A stretch of DNA of 64,000 nucleotides, taken from NCBI GenBank assembly GCA_037176725.1, contig JAZBRS010000049.1, positions 38,122,001 through 38,186,000 of the forward strand, in the 5' to 3' direction. The stretch is from Posidonia oceanica. Lineage: Eukaryota > Streptophyta > Magnoliopsida > Alismatales > Posidoniaceae. A program made the position numbers and the translations under genes. Under the pieces are notes generated by a model. The model made no database searches and was not told the origin of the DNA. It saw only the letters and a list, made by a program, of their open reading frames with translations. Positions 45,125 to 57,085 of this stretch are shown piece by piece (positions within the stretch are counted from its first letter, which is position 1; each line of letters begins with the position of its first letter).

Positions 45125-47680
45125 GTGAAAGATCTCCTTAGCCAGTTCAACCTCACAGCAGTAGTGGAGGGACCACAAGAGGATATGAAGGAAGAAAGCC
45201 AAGTTCAAAAAGCCAATCAGCAATTTGAACGGGAAAATATAGACTTCAAAGACTCGGAGCTTCCGCCCCCACATAAGCAAGAACTGCCACTTGTCATCAC
45301 AGTGGGCATCAATGATAATGTGCTGCAAGGAGTATTGGTCGACACTGGAGCAAGTCGAAGCCTCAGTTCTCTCTCCACACTCCAGAGCTTAGGACTAAAT
45401 GAGGGCGAGCTAGATAGAACTCCATTTATGTGCACTGGGTTTGATCAAAAGGAGAAATTGGCACTAGAGACAATACCCATGGAAATCACAGTCGGTCCTT
45501 TGACCAGTATCACTTCGGTGATCATTATGAAGGAGGAAGTCCTGGAGCCACTCATCCTAGGGAGGTCTTGGCTAGCAGAGGTCGGGGCCGTAGCATCTTC
45601 AGTTCATAAAATGCTAAAATTCAAATACCAAGGAGCGGTCATCAACATTCCAGCTAATCGACCGAGGATTCTATGCACATTCAAGATGCCCGAGCCACAA
45701 ATTGCAACCCTTCAGAAAGAGGAGGAGTCACGACGTCTGCCGTGGAGAAAATCACCACTGTGGGATCCCAAGCCGCTATCACCACCAGTCTCCCCAATCT
45801 TCAGAGCAGCTAGGCCACCATCAAGTCAATTGCCGGCCCTCAACACTTCAGTATTCCGGAGCACTACTACTCCATCATTTCCATTCTTCCGAGTGCCAAT
45901 AGAGCAGCAAGCTAGGGCCACAAAGCCACCAGAGCTTGGCGGACCTATACGGAGGGAGTCCATCTTCGCCTGGCCGCTCAAGAAAGGAGCATCCAGCGAC
46001 CTGTGCAAAGGAAATGAGGCTACTGCGCCCATCGCCAGAGGAGGGAGGCTATCAAATCGAATCATACCACCAGCAGAGCAAACAGAGCCGGTCAGACCTG
46101 AAGTAGGACCCGGGTCGGTGGAATATGACATCCTAGAGCAATTAAAGAAGACGCAGGCCAGGATCTTGATCTATGACCACATAAACAGCTCAAATCAACA
46201 CCAGAAGGCTCTGCAAGAAGTGCTAAAGAAGGCCCAAGTTGCCCCGGATATGCCAGCGGAGGAACTCCATATTATAGCTACAGCGGCCTTTGTAGAGCCT
46301 ATCATTACATTTGCTGATAGCGAGTTGGCGCCAATAGAGAGGAGAAAAGCACCATTGAATGTAACCATTTCTATAAACAAATACTTAATTTCTGAAGTGC
46401 TCATAGATACTGGTGCATGAATGAACATTTTCTCGTTAAATACAATACGAGCCTTGGGCGTAAATGAGGCTTCCTTAACCTCCATTGATATGACGATTCC
46501 CGGGTATGATGACAGCAAAAGAAAAGCACATGGCAAGTGGACCACAAAGATAGGGATAGGACCAGCTCAGGTTCTAATCCAACTAATCGTCAAAGACATC
46601 AATGTCCCATATCAGATCATCCTAGGGAAACACTAGCTGGACAGTTTAAAAGGAGTATCATCTCCTCGGCACCAATGCCTGAAATTCCCTCACGATGGGA
46701 AAATCATCAAGATAGCAGGAGACATACCAGGCCAAGAAGCAGAGGCGAATGTGATATACCTGCCAAACTAGTTCAGTGTGTGAGAAAAGCCGATCCGCAC
46801 TGAAAAGGGCAAGAACGTAGTATCTATATTTGAGCTAAGAAACAAGTGGGCCAGGCCTAAGCTATCTCACAAGAAGAAGGAACCCTCAAAAAGCAATAGA
46901 CCCTCTATGAATGTGGGATGGGAGATCATGAGGAGAATTGACTACAAGGAAGGCCAGGGCTTAGGCCCAGAAGGAAAGGGAATGAAGGAGCCAGTAAAGG
47001 CCTGTGACAGAGAAGGATGGGGAGGACTCGGTTTCGACCAGTTCCCTAATGGACAACCATTACAGTGGAATATACAAGGACATTTTACCAGTGTAGAGAT
47101 CTTCGACCCGAATTCATCCCCCCTGGGAAATATTATTTTGGCACAATCAACCAAACACACTCTCCAAAGTGCAGAGGACACAGCCAACGTAAACATTTCC
47201 GGCTTATTCCAAACACTTGAATTGCCAGCAGAGCCTAACGAAGGTCAGACTGCAAGGGAGTTGACAGCAGAGCCTCACGAAGGCCAGACTGTAGCAGTAG
47301 AACCTCACGAAGGTCAGACTGCAGAAGAGTTTCCAGTAGAGCCTCATGAAGGTCAGACTGCAACATCACTGCCACCACCGTTAGGCGCATCGGCCCCCGA
47401 ACCTCCGGATCGGCCACCTCTTTCTTCTTCTCCCTCCTCTTCCGGCACCGCCGCTTCCAAGCCTCCGCCTCCTCCAGCTCCGGACATCTCTTCCTCTTTG
47501 GAGCAAAGGTCGGGGCAAACTCTACGCAAGTCACAACGACTTGTAGACAGGGTCCGCCGCCTCACGGCTGATCTCTCTGAAGGTCTGCAGCCTCAAAGAC
47601 CTGAAGTTGACCCCGATCTAGGGGCCGATCATGAGCTTCTCAAAGATGATGGGAACGTCGACCATGACGAGCCCGCCTAG
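45125..47680 (+). pseudogene. Tat protease region: two retropepsin-like domains plus G-patch
   Basis: It continues the gag frame. The first aspartic protease-like domain has LVDTGASRSL (about 45340) and a hydrophobic EPLILGRSWL (about 45550). After a Pro/Ser-rich linker a second one has VLIDTGA (46400-46420), interrupted by TGA exactly where the next residue is normally Ser, then IILGK followed by TAG (46634) at a usual Trp. A G-patch-like segment follows (GWEIMRRIDYKEGQGLG...GWGGLGF, 46913-47035). G-patches bind RNA and are known from some plant Ty3 polyproteins. Then come four EPHEGQT-type repeats and an acidic/Pro tail ending at TAG 47678. The tandem protease arrangement is unusual; one of the two may be a degenerate copy. 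Confidence 0.75.
47225..47370 (+). repeat. Coding repeat EPHEGQT, four copies
   Basis: Four units code (A/V)EP(H/N)EGQT with linkers of 2-7 residues; the nucleotide core is GAGCCTCACGAAGGTCAGAC. It is in frame with the protease region and so expanded in multiples of three. Function unknown. Confidence 0.85.
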
Positions 47681-50600
47681 AAAGGCTCCTACCTCTACTG
47701 ATGGAGGTAACTCTAGGGGCATCCCCCTAGATACTGTAAATAAAATTTTGTTTAATTCTACATTGTTTTCATTTCCAAGAAATAAAAGTAATTTACTTTC
47801 TATTTTCAATAAGGGAGAGGATCACCATGTTAGTTCTAGCAGCTCGCGGTCAACTTCGACCATCGCTTCCAAAACTGTGCGCGTGTGTCAATACACGGAG
47901 GCATTGCCTCAGGAGCTGGCTATTGCTAACATGGTCTTCCTAGTAGAAGAATTTGATCGGTTTGGGACGTGTGCAGGAATGGAGACATATGAGCTGGTTA
48001 ACTACAGTGATGAGGAAGAAGATCAAGAGGCTGACTTAGACCTCCTTAAGCACCTCATGGACAAATATGATGAGCAAACCAAGGTAGCTGAAGAAGAGAC
48101 CATGGAGGTCAACCTGGGAACCATCGAAGAGCCAAAACCAATACTCATAAGTGCAAGCCTGAGCCCAAAAGAGCGGAAGGAAATGGTCCAAATCTTGAAA
48201 GAATTTGTGGATGTGCTGGCCTTCAAGTACGAGGATATGCCTGGTCTACAATCAGCCCTAGTAGAACACCTGCTTCCACTAAACTCTGGAACCAAACCCG
48301 TCAAGCAGAAGTTGAGGCAACTAAGGCTGGAGCTCGCCCTCAAAGTCAAAGAAGAAATTGACAAGCTCCATAAAGCGAAGTTCATCAGGGTGGTTGTGTA
48401 CCCCAGTTGGGTCTCAAATATAGTACCAGTGGCCAAAAAGGATGGGAAAGTTCGGGTTTGCATTGACTATCGCAACCTCAACGCCGCCTGTCCCAATGAA
48501 GACTTCCCTTTGCCACATATTGACTTGCTAGTGGACAATACAGCAGGATTTGAGATGCTATCTTTCATGGATGGTTTCTGCGGTTACAACCAGATTAAGT
48601 TAGCAGAGGAGGACCAAGAGAAGACGTTGTTGATCACACCATGGGGGCTTACTGCTATGTAGTCATGCCATTCGGTCTCAAGAACGCCGGTGCAACATAT
48701 CAGAGTGCGATGATGGCCATCTTCCACGACATGATGCACGATTGCACGGAAGTGTATGTTGACGATATCTTGGTCAAATCATGAACAAGGGAGGCACACT
48801 TTGAGGCACTAAGAAGAGTACTGAGCAGAGCAAGGCAATATTAGCTAAAAATTAACCCAAAGAAATGCGTGTTTGGGGTAACTGCCAGGAAGCTACTGGG
48901 CTTCATCATCAGCAAAAGAGGAGTCGAGGTGGACCCACAGAAGGCTAGAGCAATAGCACAGATGCCCTTGCCCCGAAACATCAAGGAACTCAGAGGACTT
49001 ATCGGCTACTTACAGATCATCAGGAGATTCATCTCACAGCACGCAGATCGATGTAAGCCGTTTTATGAGTTACTGAAAGGAGGAAGGGAATTCACTTGGG
49101 ATGAGAAATGCCAAAAAGCTTTTGATGAACTCAAACTATACCTCATGAACCCCCCAGTCTTGTGAGCGCCTATGTCAGGGAAGCCTTTGCTACTCTATGT
49201 GGTAGTCACTGCATCATCAATAGGGGTAGTGCTAACTCAACATGATGAGGATGGGAAGAAAGATAAAGCTATCTACTATCTGAGTAGAACTTTCCTGGGT
49301 TATGAAGAGAAGTATACAGCCATAGAAAAGCACTGCTTGGCCTTGGTATGGGTATCTCAAAAGTTGAGACACTACTTCCTAGCCCATAAAGTCTGTCACA
49401 TCGCCAAGATGAACCCAATCAAATATATGTTCGAGAAGCCAGCCCTCCCTGGAAGATTGGCAAGGTGGCAACTCTTCCTCACTGAATTTGACTTGCAATA
49501 TGTGTCCCTGAAGGCGGTCAAGGGGCAAGCCATTGCAGATCACCTGGCAGAATTACCAATAGAAGATTATCAACCAGTCCGAACAGACTTCCCTGATGAG
49601 GAAATACTGGAAATACAAGCTACCGAGTCTCCCACTCGACAATGGACTCTCTACTTTGATGGAGCACTCAATAGACAAGGGGCAGGCATCGGAGTAGCAC
49701 TTCCCACTCCAGAAGGAGTTCTCATTCCTCGAGCTGTACAGCTAAACTTTGCTGCAAATACCAACAATGTTGCAGAATAGGAGGCCTTGATCCTCGGATT
49801 ACGCCTAGCACTGGAGCTAGGGGCAAAGTGGTTGAAACTCATCGGAGACTCCCAAATGGTTCTAAGACAAATTTTGAACAAGTATAGAACCCTCAACCCA
49901 AGGCTAGAAGAGTACAAAGGCATTGCACGCCTCCGATTGGCGCGGCTTCAGCATGTGGTGTATGTCCACACCCTTCGGAGTCATAACCTACTAGCGGATG
50001 CCCTCGCTTCGCTGGCTTCCACAATCGAGTTCCCCATCAATATCTAGGAGCAAACAATAATGGTTCTACAACACAGGATGCCTGCCATTGACTCAACTGA
50101 GCCATGGGCCGTGGAGCTTAAACAGAAAGCTGGAGAATTAAGGGTAGCCACGTTTGAAGTTTGCTACAATATAGAGGATGACGGGAACCCATGGTTCTTT
50201 GACATCCAGAACTACATTTAAGACGGGATTTTCCCCAACTACGCAACTTCACAAGACAAAGAGGCAGTTCGGAGGATGGCTACAAGATACTTCATGAGAG
50301 CCGGGGTCCTTTTCAAAAGGTCTTTCAACGGAATAGAGCTGCGCTGTGTCACTTATGAGGAGGTTGAAGTTATCATCGGAGAAATGCATGAAGGCATATG
50401 TGGAGGACACATTAGCTCTCAATTCATGGCAAAAATGATACTGCACAGAGGGTACTACTGGCCCACAATGGAGGCAGATTGCGCAAACAAGGTGAGAAGG
50501 TGCAGGCAGTGCCAGATCCATGCAGACAGAATACATGCACCTGCTTGAATCCAACTCAAACGGTGTGGCCCTTCTCCATGTGGGCATTTGATGTCGTAGG

Positions 50601-51418
50601 ACCATTCGACACCAAAAGGCAGAATAGGTTCATCCTCACAGCCACTAAGGACTTCACTAAATGGGCTGAAGCAGAAGCGTTCACTGAAATCAAAGCTTCA
50701 AATCTTTGCAAGTTCATGCAGAAAAATATCCTCTCAAGGTTCGGGATCCCAAAGAAATTAGTAGCAGACAATGGCACAAGCTTCGTATCGCAAGATTTCA
50801 AAAAGCACTATAAGAAGTTTAAGATTGAATTGCATCATTCGTCGCCATATTACCCCCAGGGTAATGGGCAAGTTGAAGCCACAAATAAAATGTTAATCCG
50901 AATCCTTAAGAAAACGGTAGGAGGAACCAAGGGACATGACTAGACAAATAAGCTAATTGATACCATATGGGCCTATCAAACCTCCATAAGAATGCCTACG
51001 GGCCAAACCCCGTTTACGCTTACTTGTGGTATGGAGACAGTAGTCCCATTTGAGGTCATGGTCCCCTCATTCAGGGTACAACTTGACGATGAGATAACTG
51101 CCGAGGATAAGAGACAATTATTAAGTCTACAGTTGGATTTGCTAGATGAGAAGTGGTTGCAAGCAGCTGAGCATGCCCGTCTCTACCAAGAACGACTTGC
51201 AAGAGCATATAAGAAGAAAGTAATTGAACATAAATTCAATGTTGGTGAATGGGTGCTTAAAGAAATCCTTCCTCGCAAGCATGGGAAACTGAGACCAAGA
51301 AGGACCATACTTGGTGGTTGAGGCATATCCGGGCAATGCCTATTGTTTGGCCAGAGAGGATGGCACTAGGCTTGAATATCCCTAGAATGCACTGCACCTC
51401 AAGAGGTACTACCCTTGA
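47631..51418 (+). pseudogene. pol: Tat pol: reverse transcriptase, two RNase H domains, integrase
   Basis: The start at 47631 lies in a different frame from protease, with a 50-base overlap. An acidic N-terminus leads to RT (VVYPSWVSNIVPVAKKDGKV, CIDYRNLN, MPFGLKNAGATYQ, YVDDILVKS near 48757). First RNase H lies around 49180-49400. The archaeal-type RNase H (49640-50020) has D of YFDG, E of NNVAE, D of GDSQMV and D of LLADAL. Integrase has the zinc region (HEGICGGH...CRQC), D of MWAFDVVGP, DNG, NGQVEATNK and a GPY-like end. Frameshifts lie near 48645, 50550 and 51295. In-frame stops are at 48782, 48842, 49163, 49778, 50045, 50219, 50941 and 51382. Integrase triad residues are intact here, unlike in the left copy, but the gene is dead. 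Confidence 0.9.
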
Positions 51419-53022
51419 TATGCACACTGAGCCATTAGACTACCCGTGCTTAAGGGCCTACTGCTGTTGAAGCCTAGGAATCATGCCTTAGCCTCACCCC
51501 ACAAACACTTCATGGAGAAGGAAAGGAAATGGTCCAACACTGAGATAGAGGCAAATCATAAGGAGCCCTCTCCCAGTTCATGAATAACAAGTCTACACAC
51601 ATCCCTCGAGTCAGACACGTTACCCTAGTACAAATCGGGTAGGCGTCTAAGGCCAAAACCTAGAAGCGCAGAAAAGAGGGGAGTGTACCAAATAAAAGAG
51701 TGTCTCGGTTCGTCAAGGAATGAGTATCTACTGACTGAGCACTCAGAAGGGGTGAGACTACTTGCCAAAATACCCAGAAAAGAAAACAAAAGGGTCAGCA
51801 AAGAAGCTGTCCATGTGCAAGAAAAGAAAGAGAATGGAAAAGAAGGCAGCAAAGAAGCTGTCCAAGAGTCAAAACTGAAAAGCTGGGGAATACTAAGCGT
51901 AGTAGGAATCAACCTTGAACTAAGAGGGGTTTAGGCTTCAAATTTTCAGCCGACATCTTAGGATAGGGCATGGACTTTCCTTCCACCCACATCCCACACT
52001 GTACACATTAGAGGCAAGGGGTAGAGGCCTAGGTCTAGGGGCAGTTAGGTGCCAAAGCAAGCCCGAGATATTTTCTGACTTCGAGATGCACAAGGGACCA
52101 AACTGTCAAGGTTCTCCAGCCATGAGGTCTCTAGTTTCCCAACTTCCCAGAGCATTCTTCGTCTCCCATAAAATCAAAAATCCAAAAAATGATAAAATCA
52201 AAAATCCAAAAAATGATAAAACCAAAAATCCAAAAATAGTGAGTAGGGTAAAATCTACCCAACCAACATCACCTCATGAAACTGATAACAAGGCCAATGA
52301 TGTGAAAATTTAGGACATTTTACGACTCCACGTCGTACTTGACCCCTCTTATTCAAGATGGTCACATGATATTCGCCTACGAGCTAAGACTAGGATCTCG
52401 AGAAGAGACAGTCCCTCGTCTGGCATATCATCTTTAGACAACAAAGCTGAGGCCAATACTTGTTATTCAAAACCTAAGTTTCCCTTAACTTCTCCATTAC
52501 ATTAAGACTTCTTTTTTCCCATTCATAGCATTAGGTTTGCTTAAAGTATGCATTGTATATAGGTTGTTACCAAGTGTAACCATTTTGATTTCACAGTATT
52601 AAGGATGTTTCTGAGTTTCCAGAAGTCACTTTCGACTAAGGGCAATAATCCCCCTAGATGGATTAACAAATTTGCTGAGGTTGTGTAGGAGAACAGTTCA
52701 GGGGCGTTAAACGAGCAAATACCAGCGTCCAACATTAGACGCACTATCTGAAGCGTATAACGACCAACAAAGGGATATCGGACGCCTGTCATCACGCGTC
52801 CTACGTTATAAGTGCCAGTTTAAGCGTCTTACATTTTAACTGTGACTTAAACTACAGAATTTGGACAAAGGGCCTTTGATCAAATATCAAAGCCACTAGG
52901 GAGTATTTCTAAACTCAAAACAGTCCAAAACACATGAACAAGGATGAAAAAAAAAATGAAAGTTATATTTATTCCTTTAAAGAGATACATGGTCCCCAAA
53001 AATAAAATATTACAATAATTGC
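51419..53022 (+). other. 3' untranslated region after the right Tat pol
   Basis: No gene is supported. It contains repeated GCAAAGAAGCTGTCCA (about 51797 and 51851), an A-rich repeat AAAATCAAAAATCCAAAAAAT (52168-52236), and at 52700-52830 a cluster of GCGTCCAACATTAGACGC-like words. The A-rich repeat and the AAGAAGCTGTCC words match the left element at equal distance from pol. Confidence 0.5.
52700..52830. promoter_or_regulatory. AACGTT/GCGT motif cluster downstream of gene C
   Basis: Words include GCGTCCAACATTAGACGC, GCGTATAACG, GCGTCCTACGTTATAAG and GCGTCTTACA, the same family as in the LTR at 61110-61430. It lies past the 3' end of gene C, and could instead serve a plus-strand function. 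Confidence 0.45.
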
Positions 53023-54366
53023 CTATCTAATCATCTTCTTCCTTTTCCTGCACAGCACGCCCGTTGATTCAACCCACTCCTCGGGTTTGGGCAGTAGTTT
53101 TGAATACCACCTCCAATGCGCATCCTCCCGTGGTAGGCAGCAAGCCGAGGGAGCAGCTGATGGCCCCTTTGAATCATCATGGCGATCCAAAGACGACCAA
53201 AGAGCCCGAATGTAGTACACCATTACTACATCAAATGGAAGACTACGCTCCCGAACCCGAATGCGAGGAATAAAGCTCAGCCGAGGTGGCACCCCTTTCT
53301 TCTGCCCCACCATCTCAAAGCAGCGATGGGAGTTGTACACCACAAAGTGGGTGGGCCCTATCAACTCCAACTCAACTGAAGAACCTCGCACCTGGTGCTT
53401 ATGATAAAGGGATGTGGAGAGCACGAAGATGTCAATAGGGGCAGAGGACAAATAGCAAACCCTTTCCTCGATCAAATCTGTCTTCACAGGCCCAAGTCTC
53501 GGGAAATGGACCTGCAGCCACCTGGAAAGAAGGAAAGGAGAGCCTACAAGATCCCCTCCGGTGGAAACACTGGTCAGACCGAGATATGTAGCAGCAAGAA
53601 TAGCAACTGAAGGAGAACGCCAGAAGTGCTCAGTAAGGCCTATCAAGAACTCAGTGTGATAGACATCCAAGGAGAAGTCCTTGGTGACAAATAAAGTGAG
53701 GCCTCCAATCAATAAATGCAGACACACTAGTAGCTGATCCTGAGAGGCAGAGTCTGCAATCCGCCGGAAGCTGAAGTACAGATGTGCCAAGTTAAGCCTG
53801 CGACCTCTAATCACTGGGAAGGTAGGCGGAAGGGTGAAGATACGGTCTACGAATGTTTGCATATCTGCTGTTTCATATGGCAATGGGAAATCAATATCTG
53901 GCCAGGCCGCTCCAATCTGAGTCACACCAAGCAGGCCATGAACATCCTCTACTAGGATTGTCGCCTCACAACCCCCAAAGAAGAAAGTGTGAGTCTCAGG
54001 ACTCCAGAAGGCGCATGAGGCATGAAGCATGGGCCAATCCAAGTTTGTGCCCAATAAATCCAAAAGTCCATCAAAGCGCGTACGGGCCAAAACAGATTTC
54101 CTTTCTCGAGCCCAAAGCATAAAGTCCTTCACCCAAGTAGAGTAGTAGGGGAAGTCATTATCAAAGCAAGGTGTTTTGGTAAAATGGAGGATTTCCTGCA
54201 AAAAAATAGAAAGCATGTGGAACAAAGGAGTGTGAAGGGACCAATGAAGAAGATCATACTTTCCCATTTTGATAAGGGATATCATATGCCCTTCAATCTC
54301 TTCCAAAGGTCTTGCAACACCCTTCTTGTTGTGCATGAAGACGTTGGGAACTGAACTAGAAGCCAT
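53023..54366 (-). CDS. Gene C: plant mobile domain protein, single open exon, antisense in the right Tat element
   Basis: This frame of 447 residues from Met at 54366 (MASSSVPNVF) has no internal stop; an upstream Met at 54396 is also possible. I prefer 54366 because the ten residues before it are a hydrophobic run without counterpart in relatives. The PMD region spans roughly residues 60-330: FDGLLDLLGTNLDWPMLHAS, EATILVEDVHGLLGV, LLVCLHLLIGGLTLF, GDLVGSPFLLSRW. The C-terminus is basic (CRKRKKMIR), possibly a nuclear signal. Plant PMD proteins act in the nucleus in silencing and mRNA control. The gene runs opposite to pol, 1.6 kb beyond its end. A motif cluster (54600-54715) lies upstream and another (52700-52830) downstream. 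The fragment at 965-1350 is a close relative. Expression is untested. Confidence 0.75.
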   Translation of the reverse strand: MASSSVPNVFMHNKKGVARPLEEIEGHMISLIKMGKYDLLHWSLHTPLFHMLSIFLQEILHFTKTPCFDNDFPYYSTWVKDFMLWARERKSVLARTRFDGLLDLLGTNLDWPMLHASCAFWSPETHTFFFGGCEATILVEDVHGLLGVTQIGAAWPDIDFPLPYETADMQTFVDRIFTLPPTFPVIRGRRLNLAHLYFSFRRIADSASQDQLLVCLHLLIGGLTLFVTKDFSLDVYHTEFLIGLTEHFWRSPSVAILAATYLGLTSVSTGGDLVGSPFLLSRWLQVHFPRLGPVKTDLIEERVCYLSSAPIDIFVLSTSLYHKHQVRGSSVELELIGPTHFVVYNSHRCFEMVGQKKGVPPRLSFIPRIRVRERSLPFDVVMVYYIRALWSSLDRHDDSKGPSAAPSACCLPREDAHWRWYSKLLPKPEEWVESTGVLCRKRKKMIR

Positions 54367-54599
54367 GAAAGCAAAAGAGAGGAAAGGAAGAAGCACAAAT
54401 CAAGAAGAAATCAGTAGGGAGGAAAGGGGCAAGTATGCATGAAAATCCAAGGGGTGGCCAAGCTTTTATAAGCACAAGAGGGCCATCAGAAATCCCACAC
54501 GCGGGCATTGAGAAAATTTCGCAGCATTCCGGAAGATTAGCCAAGAACAGGAAAGGAAAGAAAGGATTCTGGGCTCGCTTCGTTGTACGCGAGATAGAG

Positions 54600-54715
54600 C
54601 GCATCCAACGTTAGCCACGCTACTTAAAGCGTATAACGTTTGGATCAGCTACCCGGCGTTGGATGTAGAAATTGAAGCGGATAACATTGGCCGCACCAGA
54701 TGAGGCGTATAACGT
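54600..54715. promoter_or_regulatory. AACGTT/GCGTATAACG motif cluster upstream of gene C
   Basis: Within 115 bases: GCATCCAACGTTAGC, GCGTATAACGTTTGG, GGCGTTGGATG, GCGGATAACATTGG and GCGTATAACGTTTTA. The core is AACGTT preceded by GCGTAT or CATCC. It lies about 230 bases upstream of the gene C start. A regulatory role is inferred from recurrence and position only. Confidence 0.5.
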
Positions 54716-55149
54716 TTTATCAGTGACTTAAGTCACTGAACTTGGCTAGATTACCCCCTAATCCGTGATAGAGTTGCATGAGCCTGGTTTACCCACCCCA
54801 AGGGTTTAACTAAGTTGGAATACATGTGTGAGTGTTGGTTTCATTTTTTTTGGACATCCGGGCCAGTCGGAATCTCTGGTTGCTCATTTCATCAAGTAAA
54901 TGGCTCATTAAGGCATCGACGACTTCAAAATTCAATTTTTAAGCTTCCAGGTGAAATCTTTCCCTATAACTATGTCATTTACATACTACGTCACTTGAGT
55001 ACGCTGGTTTCATGTTAATTTGGATTAATGGCCATTATTTTACCATATTGGTTGCTTAAGCTCATTTTAGCTTTGAGAAAGGTAGTTTAAAAGAAGTATT
55101 TGACAAGTTTGCTGAGTGTGCAGAAATCTATATCATTTCAAAATATACA
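54716..55149. other. Spacer between genes C and D
   Basis: No gene or repeat is recognised. It is A/T-rich and lies between the gene C motif cluster and the broken end of gene D. Confidence 0.4.
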
Positions 55150-56807
55150 ATTGTTCTACAAGGTCGTAGAAAGGCGAAGTGGTCCCACGTCCACATCTGC
55201 ACGCAAAACGAGGAAGCTTTTAGCAAGAATATAATATCCAGTGCAAGCTCAAATATACAGATTTTACCTGAAGGAATGGCAGGTTCCCGCCTAGCTGGCG
55301 AGAACTGCCGTCAGTAAAGCGGAAGAGGGTGGAGTACAGGTGCGCCAAGCTGGCCGCACCCCAGGCGTACTCTCCCACGCGCTCCAAGTCCGCCAGGAGA
55401 GGAAGGAACCACGCCGAGAGTTTCGAGGAGGAGTGCGAAAAGAGCACCTCCCCGAACAGCACTAGGAGGAAGGCCCGTAGCTGCTGGTCGGCCTCCACGC
55501 CCGGTCCGGCTACTGTTTCTACCAGCTCACTAACTCGGCGAACCACGGAAGTGATCACCACAAGCTGCTCCCCGCTCATGGCTAGCTGACGTCCAACAAG
55601 CTCCTACGCCAAGGTTGAATAGCCCGAGCGCACCCGTCCCGTCACTGGTCTGCCTGTGACCCAGAAACCGGTCAGCCACACCATGTCCTCAAGGGAGAGG
55701 ACAAACTCGCCCGCCCTTGTGACGATCGAGCTCGTGCGGAAGTTCCACCGCTCTGCAACAGCTTCCAAGAACATCGGACGGAGAGGAAAGTCCGGGATGG
55801 ACTGGAAATGCCCAAATCCCATCTGATCCAAGCGCTCCTGCTAGAAAGTAGCCAACAAGGCGTAGGACCGGTGGACTTGACCCCAGTAGCTACGGGTCAC
55901 GGTTGGTGCTCGACTCTGCAAACAAGCAAGAGAATCATCAGTCAAGATGAAATAATTGGATAAAATAAAGGAAAAATGAAAAGATGTCTACCTGCCCCCT
56001 CAAAGCTAGTGTGGTAGTGGCGTACTCCGATTGAGACACGTCCCTACGCAGTCCTGATGCCTGCACCTCGTCCTGAGGGATCTGCTCCCGCCAGTAGTTC
56101 GGGGGATCCCTCACATCGCCCACTGCCTCCCGTCGAACGAAGTCGACCATGTTCCGCCACCAACTGTCGTCCTCACCAAATTGCGCAATGAAAGGATCGA
56201 CCGGCCCCACCTCTGGCACCTCCGCGGGCCCTGCCTCGTCCAGGCTAACCTCGGGACTCGTCTTCGAGAGCGTCTCCTCTGAGTCCTCGTAGCTGAAAGA
56301 GCTGCTGGAACTAGAGTCCGCCTCTGCCGTCGTCTCTACGGCCTCCTCGGAACTAGAGTCTGCCCCCATGGCATCCCCACTAGCCGTCGCCTCAGCATCC
56401 ACGGCGTCGCCATCGGCTGCCACCTCGGCCTCTACGGTACCACCACCAGCAGCCCCCATCTTCGCTCCCGCAGCCTCGGCATCAATGTCGGTCGTCACCT
56501 CGGCCCCTGCCACGTCACCACCAGCCGCCACCGTCTCTGCTGCAGTCCGGCATGCCTCCACGGCCGCCCCAGAAGCCACCTCCGTTTCAGCAACCTCGGT
56601 CACCACTCCCACAGTGGGAAAACCAGCCCCCACAGACGCAGCCCCGCCTGCCACGGCCCCGTCGACGGCCTCCGCAGCCCTCACCACCGTCTCCCCCGTA
56701 GCTGGGCCGGCTACCGGCATCTCCGACGAAGGCTCATCGAAAGGCAAAGGCCTCGTCCGAGCCCTCTTCGCTGTCTTAGTGTAGAAGTGGGAGATTCTCT
56801 TTTCCAT
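55150..56807 (-). pseudogene. Gene D: PMD gene, truncated, antisense in the right Tat element
   Basis: Exon 1 (56807-55992, start MEKRISHFYTKTAKRARTR) is a long low-complexity Ala/Glu/Val/Thr/Ser region followed by DDSWWRNMVDFVRREAVGDV and LALRGQ, then a GT donor. Exon 2 (55915-55268) codes the PMD core: QMGFGHFQSIPDFPLRPMF, GEFVLSLEDMVWLTGF, DQQLRAFLLVLFGEVLF, SLAHLYSTLFRF. A third exon begins near 55195 (TWDHFAFLRP, matching gene B exon TWIFEHFVYLRP) and breaks off at about 55150. Stops are TAG near 55843 (expected Gln) and TAG 55606-55604. It is the counterpart of gene B in the left element, with the same exon order; the 3' exons are lost. Confidence 0.7.
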
Positions 56808-56929
56808 TGGAGTGATCTCGCCGGAATGGGAAGAAAGATCGTCAGAGAACTCTCTGGCGCCGGAGAAGAAGAAGAGAAGAGGAGTAGGTGACCACCCATG
56901 GCGTAGGACAAGGGTTTTATACCATTCAA

Positions 56930-57085
56930 CGTTATCTGCGTGAATTGCCGCATCCAACACATCAGGAAGAAGGAATGTTATACGCATCCTTTGGCCCGTC
57001 CAACGTTTTGAGAGTTAAAACATTATCCGCTGGTTTCCCAATGTACAACGTTGGCCGCTCCATTTTCAGCGTACAATGCTTTAAG
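56930..57085. promoter_or_regulatory. AACGTT motif cluster upstream of gene D
   Basis: CATTCAACGTTATCTGCG, GCATCCAACAC, GTTATACGCATCC, CGTCCAACGTTTTG, ACATTATCCGC, ATGTACAACGTTGGCCGC and GCGTACAATGC lie within 155 bases. The nearest is about 125 bases upstream of the likely start of gene D. This is the densest cluster in the window. Confidence 0.5.
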
